This document shows, one piece after another, positions 4,851 through 7,504 of a stretch of 7,504 nt of DNA. Made by a program: the position numbers and the translations under genes. Within the stretch, counting starts at the first letter, position 1; every line of letters begins with the position of its first letter. The stretch comes from UBA668 sp049424465 (GTDB taxonomy: Bacteria; Actinomycetota; Acidimicrobiia; Acidimicrobiales; Ilumatobacteraceae). A model generated the notes under the pieces. The model was not told where the DNA came from, did not search any database, and saw nothing but the letters and a program-made list of their open reading frames with translations. The stretch is taken from positions 1-7,504 of the forward strand of contig JBMSSR010000146.1 in the NCBI GenBank assembly GCA_049424465.1. The letters run 5' to 3'.

Positions 4851-6578
4851 GTGCGTCGCAAGCTGCTCGTGCCGTTGATCGGCATCATCGTGCTGGCGTA
4901 CGGCGGGTTCGTCGCCGTTGCCGCCACCGGCACCAAGCCGGCGCTCGGCCTCGACCTGCAGGGCGGCATCTCGGTCACCCAGCGCGTCAAGCAGGGCACC
5001 GACTACAACACCGAGAGCATGGCGCTGGCGGTCGAGCGCATCCGCGACCGTGTCGACGCCCTCGGCGTCGCCGAGCCCGAGATCCTCAGCCAGGGCGACA
5101 CCATCGTCGTCAACCTGCCGGGCGTGAAGAACCAGCAGCAGGCGGTCGACCTGGTGCAGGTGACCGGCAAGGTGTACCTCCGCCCGATCATCGGCGACTG
5201 CCAGGAGGTGACGCCGCCGGGGGAGACGACCGACACCACCGACGTGCCGACCGACTCGACCACTCCCGGTTCGACGACCCCCGGGTCGACGTCACCCGAG
5301 ACCACCACGGCCACGAGCACACCGACCGCCGACACCACGGCCACGACCGCGGCCCCGGGTCCGAGTCGATCGGTCACCAGCACCAACACGACCGTCCCGC
5401 TGCTGGGATCGACCTCCGGCGCGACCACGTCGACGGTCACGGGCACGTCGTCACCCGACACCACGAGCCCCGACTCGACGGTGCCCGACACCACGACGGG
5501 CGACACCACGGGTGGCACGACCACGACCACCGAGGCCGGTCCGGTCGACGAGAACGGCGTGCCGATCCAGGAGAGCAATCCCTACGGTCAGCAGTACCTG
5601 CAGGTCAAGGGCACCAACGTCTACTGCCCGGTCGGTCCCGCCTGGAACCCCGACGGCGCCGATCCGATCGAGGGCTCCGGCGAGGTGTTCACCGACAATG
5701 CGCAGGCAGCGGTGCTCGACAACGGGTGGGGCGTCACCGTCGACCTCAATGACGAGAACGGTGGCCGCGACACCTGGAACCAACTCGCGTCGGCCTGTTA
5801 CAACGAGTCGACCGAGTGCTCCACCGGGCAGCTCGCGATCGAGCTCGACGGCATCATCCAGTCGAACCCGAAGATGAACGAGCCCTACTTCTCGGGCGGC
5901 GTGCAGATCAGTGGCGACTTCACCCAGGACGAGGCCTCGGCGCTCGCCGAGGTCATCAACAGCGGTTCGCTCCCTGTGCAGCTGCAGCTCGAGGCGGTGC
6001 AGAGCGTGTCGCCGTCGCTCGGCGAGGACTCACTGCGCGCAGCGATGATCTCGGGCCTCGTCGGCGTGCTGCTCGTGCTGCTCTTCATGATGTTCTACTA
6101 CCGACTGCTCGGCGTCATCGTGGCGGTCGGCCTCACGGTCTCGGCGTCCCTGCTGTACGCAGTGGTGTCGATGCTGTCGCGCACCCAGGGCCTCGCCCTG
6201 TCGCTGTCGGGTATCGCCGGCATCATCGTGTCGGTCGGCGTGACGGTCGACTCGTACGTGGTGTTCTTCGAGCGCCTGAAGGACGAGGTCAAGTCCGGCA
6301 AGACGATGCGCAACAGCGCCCAGCGCGGTTTCACCAACGCGTGGCGCACCATCGTCGTTGCCGACCTGGTGTCGCTCATCGGCGCCCTGGTGCTGTGGTA
6401 CCTGACGGTCGGCGCAGTGCGCGGCTTCGCCTTCTTCCTCGGCCTGTCCACGCTCACCGACCTGATCGTCGCCTACTTCTTCACCCGTCCGGTGGTGCTG
6501 CTGCTCGCACGCACCAAGTGGATGGAGCGTCGCAAGGTGATGGGTATCGAAGTAGCGGCTGCCGGAGGTGTGGCGTGA
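4851..6578 (+). CDS. secD: Protein translocase subunit SecD
   Basis: With SecF it forms an RND-type membrane complex that uses the proton gradient to pull exported proteins through SecYEG. The 575-residue protein has a first membrane helix at about 4-25, LGLDLQGG at 32-39, a large extracytoplasmic P1 region, the LDGIIQSNP segment near 332-340, then five helices at about 395-416, 419-441, 447-473, 497-520 and 523-553. VDSYVVFFERLKDE (466-479) matches the conserved VDANVLIFERI-type motif, with the aspartate kept. A Thr/Ser/Pro-rich insert at about 121-230 interrupts P1; actinobacterial SecD proteins commonly carry low-complexity inserts here. The only four cysteines (117, 259, 316, 323) are all extracytoplasmic. 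The start is GTG at 4851, 5 bases after yajC; only a weak GAGAG at 4833-4837 precedes it, so translation probably depends on coupling to yajC. It overlaps secF by 4 bases. Confidence 0.96.
   Translation: MRRKLLVPLIGIIVLAYGGFVAVAATGTKPALGLDLQGGISVTQRVKQGTDYNTESMALAVERIRDRVDALGVAEPEILSQGDTIVVNLPGVKNQQQAVDLVQVTGKVYLRPIIGDCQEVTPPGETTDTTDVPTDSTTPGSTTPGSTSPETTTATSTPTADTTATTAAPGPSRSVTSTNTTVPLLGSTSGATTSTVTGTSSPDTTSPDSTVPDTTTGDTTGGTTTTTEAGPVDENGVPIQESNPYGQQYLQVKGTNVYCPVGPAWNPDGADPIEGSGEVFTDNAQAAVLDNGWGVTVDLNDENGGRDTWNQLASACYNESTECSTGQLAIELDGIIQSNPKMNEPYFSGGVQISGDFTQDEASALAEVINSGSLPVQLQLEAVQSVSPSLGEDSLRAAMISGLVGVLLVLLFMMFYYRLLGVIVAVGLTVSASLLYAVVSMLSRTQGLALSLSGIAGIIVSVGVTVDSYVVFFERLKDEVKSGKTMRNSAQRGFTNAWRTIVVADLVSLIGALVLWYLTVGAVRGFAFFLGLSTLTDLIVAYFFTRPVVLLLARTKWMERRKVMGIEVAAAGGVA
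5211..5540 (+). repeat. Low-complexity Thr/Ser/Pro-rich insert inside secD
   Basis: Codons about 121-230 of secD encode mostly Thr, Ser, Pro, Gly and Asp, with recurring units such as TTPGS, SPDTT and VPDTT. ACC/ACG-rich DNA repeats underlie it: ACCACGGCCACGA at 5304-5316 and 5334-5346, and CCCGACACCACGA at 5454-5466 and 5484-5496, each pair 30 bases apart. The segment lies on the outer side of the membrane and is probably disordered. The reading frame stays open throughout, and conserved SecD sequence resumes after it. Confidence 0.85.
6564..6568 (+). promoter_or_regulatory. Ribosome binding site of secF inside the secD end
   Basis: GGAGG lies 6 bases before the GTG at 6575. This strong site decides the secF start, whose GTG overlaps the secD TGA stop as GTGA. 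Confidence 0.8.
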
Positions 6579-7504
6579 CCATCGACATCGACGACGTCCT
6601 CGAGACCAGTGCCGTGCGGTCGCGCAGGGGCCCGCTCGGTCGCCTCTACCACGGCGAGACCGCCGTCGACTTCTACGGCCGGCGCTGGCTCGGCCTCGGC
6701 CTGTCGATCGCCCTCGTGGTGATCACGATCGGCTCGCTGTTCACCAGCGGTCTCACCCTCAGTCTCGACTTCAAGGGCGGTGTGGTGTGGTCCGTCGAGA
6801 GCGAGACGCTCACCGAGGCCCGGGCCCGGGCGATCCTCGACGAGAACGACATCGACGGCACGAACGCCAAGGTGCAGGAGCTCGTCAACAAGGACACCGG
6901 CCTGCGCACGCTCGAGGTGCAGGTGAGCGACCAGACCGATGAGGTGCGCCAGGCGGTGCAGAAGTCCTTCGCCGATGAGGTGGGCCTGACCACCGATGCG
7001 GTGAGTACCACGTCCGTGAGCAGCACGTGGGGCCGCACGATCACCGGCAAGGCCGTTCGTGCCCTCCTCGTGTTCCTCGTCCTGGTCGCACTGTTCATCA
7101 CGTGGCGCCTCGAGTGGGAGATGGCGATCGCCGCCATCGTGGCGATGGTCCACGACGTGGCCATCAGCGTCGGTGTGTACTCGGTCCTCGGGTTCGAGGT
7201 CACCCCGGCGACGGTCGTCGCGTTCCTCACCATCCTGGGGTTCTCGCTGTACGACACCATCGTCGTGTTCGACAAGGTGCAGGAGAACCAAGGCCGGTAT
7301 TCGGGCTCGCGCGTGCCGTATGCCGACGTCCTCAACGTCTCGATGAACCAGGTACTGATGCGCTCGCTCAACACGTCGCTCGCCGCCGTGCTGCCCGTGC
7401 TGTCGCTGCTCGTGCTCGGTTCGGGCATCCTGGGTGCCATCACGCTGCGCGAGTTCGCGCTGGCGCTGCTCGTCGGCCTCCTCACCGGGTCGTACTCGTC
7501 GGTG
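6575..7504 (+). CDS. secF: Protein translocase subunit SecF (C-terminal end beyond the window)
   Basis: Partner of SecD in proton-driven protein export. 310 codons are visible up to the window edge without a stop; most of the protein is present. An N-terminal cytoplasmic stretch (1-37) precedes a membrane helix at about 38-58, then LSLDFKGG (63-69, the SecF form of the DFxGG motif) and the extracytoplasmic P4 domain to about 155. Further helices lie at about 160-178, 182-204, 209-232 and 267-287, and a sixth begins near 293. MVHDVAISVG (191-200) and LYDTIVVFDKVQEN (225-238) are the conserved SecF signatures, and LNTSLAAVLP (265-274) follows. The usual N of SINDT reads Y (SLYDT), with the Asp retained. 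The GTG start overlaps the secD stop by 4 bases and has GGAGG 6 bases upstream, so translation is coupled to secD and gives balanced amounts of the partners. Confidence 0.96.
   Translation, partial: MTIDIDDVLETSAVRSRRGPLGRLYHGETAVDFYGRRWLGLGLSIALVVITIGSLFTSGLTLSLDFKGGVVWSVESETLTEARARAILDENDIDGTNAKVQELVNKDTGLRTLEVQVSDQTDEVRQAVQKSFADEVGLTTDAVSTTSVSSTWGRTITGKAVRALLVFLVLVALFITWRLEWEMAIAAIVAMVHDVAISVGVYSVLGFEVTPATVVAFLTILGFSLYDTIVVFDKVQENQGRYSGSRVPYADVLNVSMNQVLMRSLNTSLAAVLPVLSLLVLGSGILGAITLREFALALLVGLLTGSYSSV

Noticed and set aside
6818..6831. Perfect 14-base palindrome GCCCGGGCCCGGGC in secF
   Set aside because: It encodes Ala-Arg repeats in the P4 domain with G/C-rich codons; composition explains it and it is deep inside a gene.

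Overview
The window is GC-rich (about two thirds by eye) with G/C-ending codons. It looks like a chromosomal core region of a high-GC actinobacterium. The mix of a eukaryote-like NADP isocitrate dehydrogenase, an actinobacterial-style SecD with a long low-complexity insert, GTG starts and apparent leaderless genes would fit a deep lineage such as Acidimicrobiia (Ilumatobacter-like). That placement is inference from memory of families, not a search. I see no rRNA, tRNA, CRISPR, insertion sequence, phage gene or convincing terminator.

Layout. At the left edge, on the minus strand, is the N-terminal 294 codons of a PLP-dependent class I/II aminotransferase (1-884, C-terminus outside the window). 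A divergent intergenic region (885-1040) holds a candidate promoter for each gene, an inverted repeat and a helically phased direct repeat. Then, all on the plus strand: icd (NADP isocitrate dehydrogenase, 1041-2258); queA (2313-3320); tgt (3321-4418, directly abutting queA); yajC (4459-4845); secD (4851-6578); and secF (6575 to the right edge, missing its C-terminus). Every gap between genes is under 160 bases.

How the genes work together. Tgt puts preQ1 into tRNA at position 34 and QueA then converts it to epoxyqueuosine, so queA-tgt is a queuosine tRNA-modification pair. YajC, SecD and SecF form the accessory complex of the Sec translocon that uses the proton gradient to help move secreted proteins. 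The order queA-tgt-yajC-secD-secF is the one known from E. coli. Icd makes 2-oxoglutarate, a common amino acceptor for aminotransferases such as its divergent neighbour; any functional link is inference.

The most interesting pattern is regulatory. The heptamer GTAGNCT sits 7-8 bases before a GTG start at three genes (aminotransferase, queA, yajC), while icd, tgt and secF instead have purine-rich Shine-Dalgarno sequences. This suggests leaderless transcription at the three transcription-unit heads, and it moves the queA start to the second of two nearby GTGs. Other points worth a look are the roughly 110-residue Thr/Ser/Pro insert in SecD flanked by cysteines, and substitutions at usually conserved Tgt positions. 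I did not find an undescribed system; this is mostly an ordinary housekeeping region.
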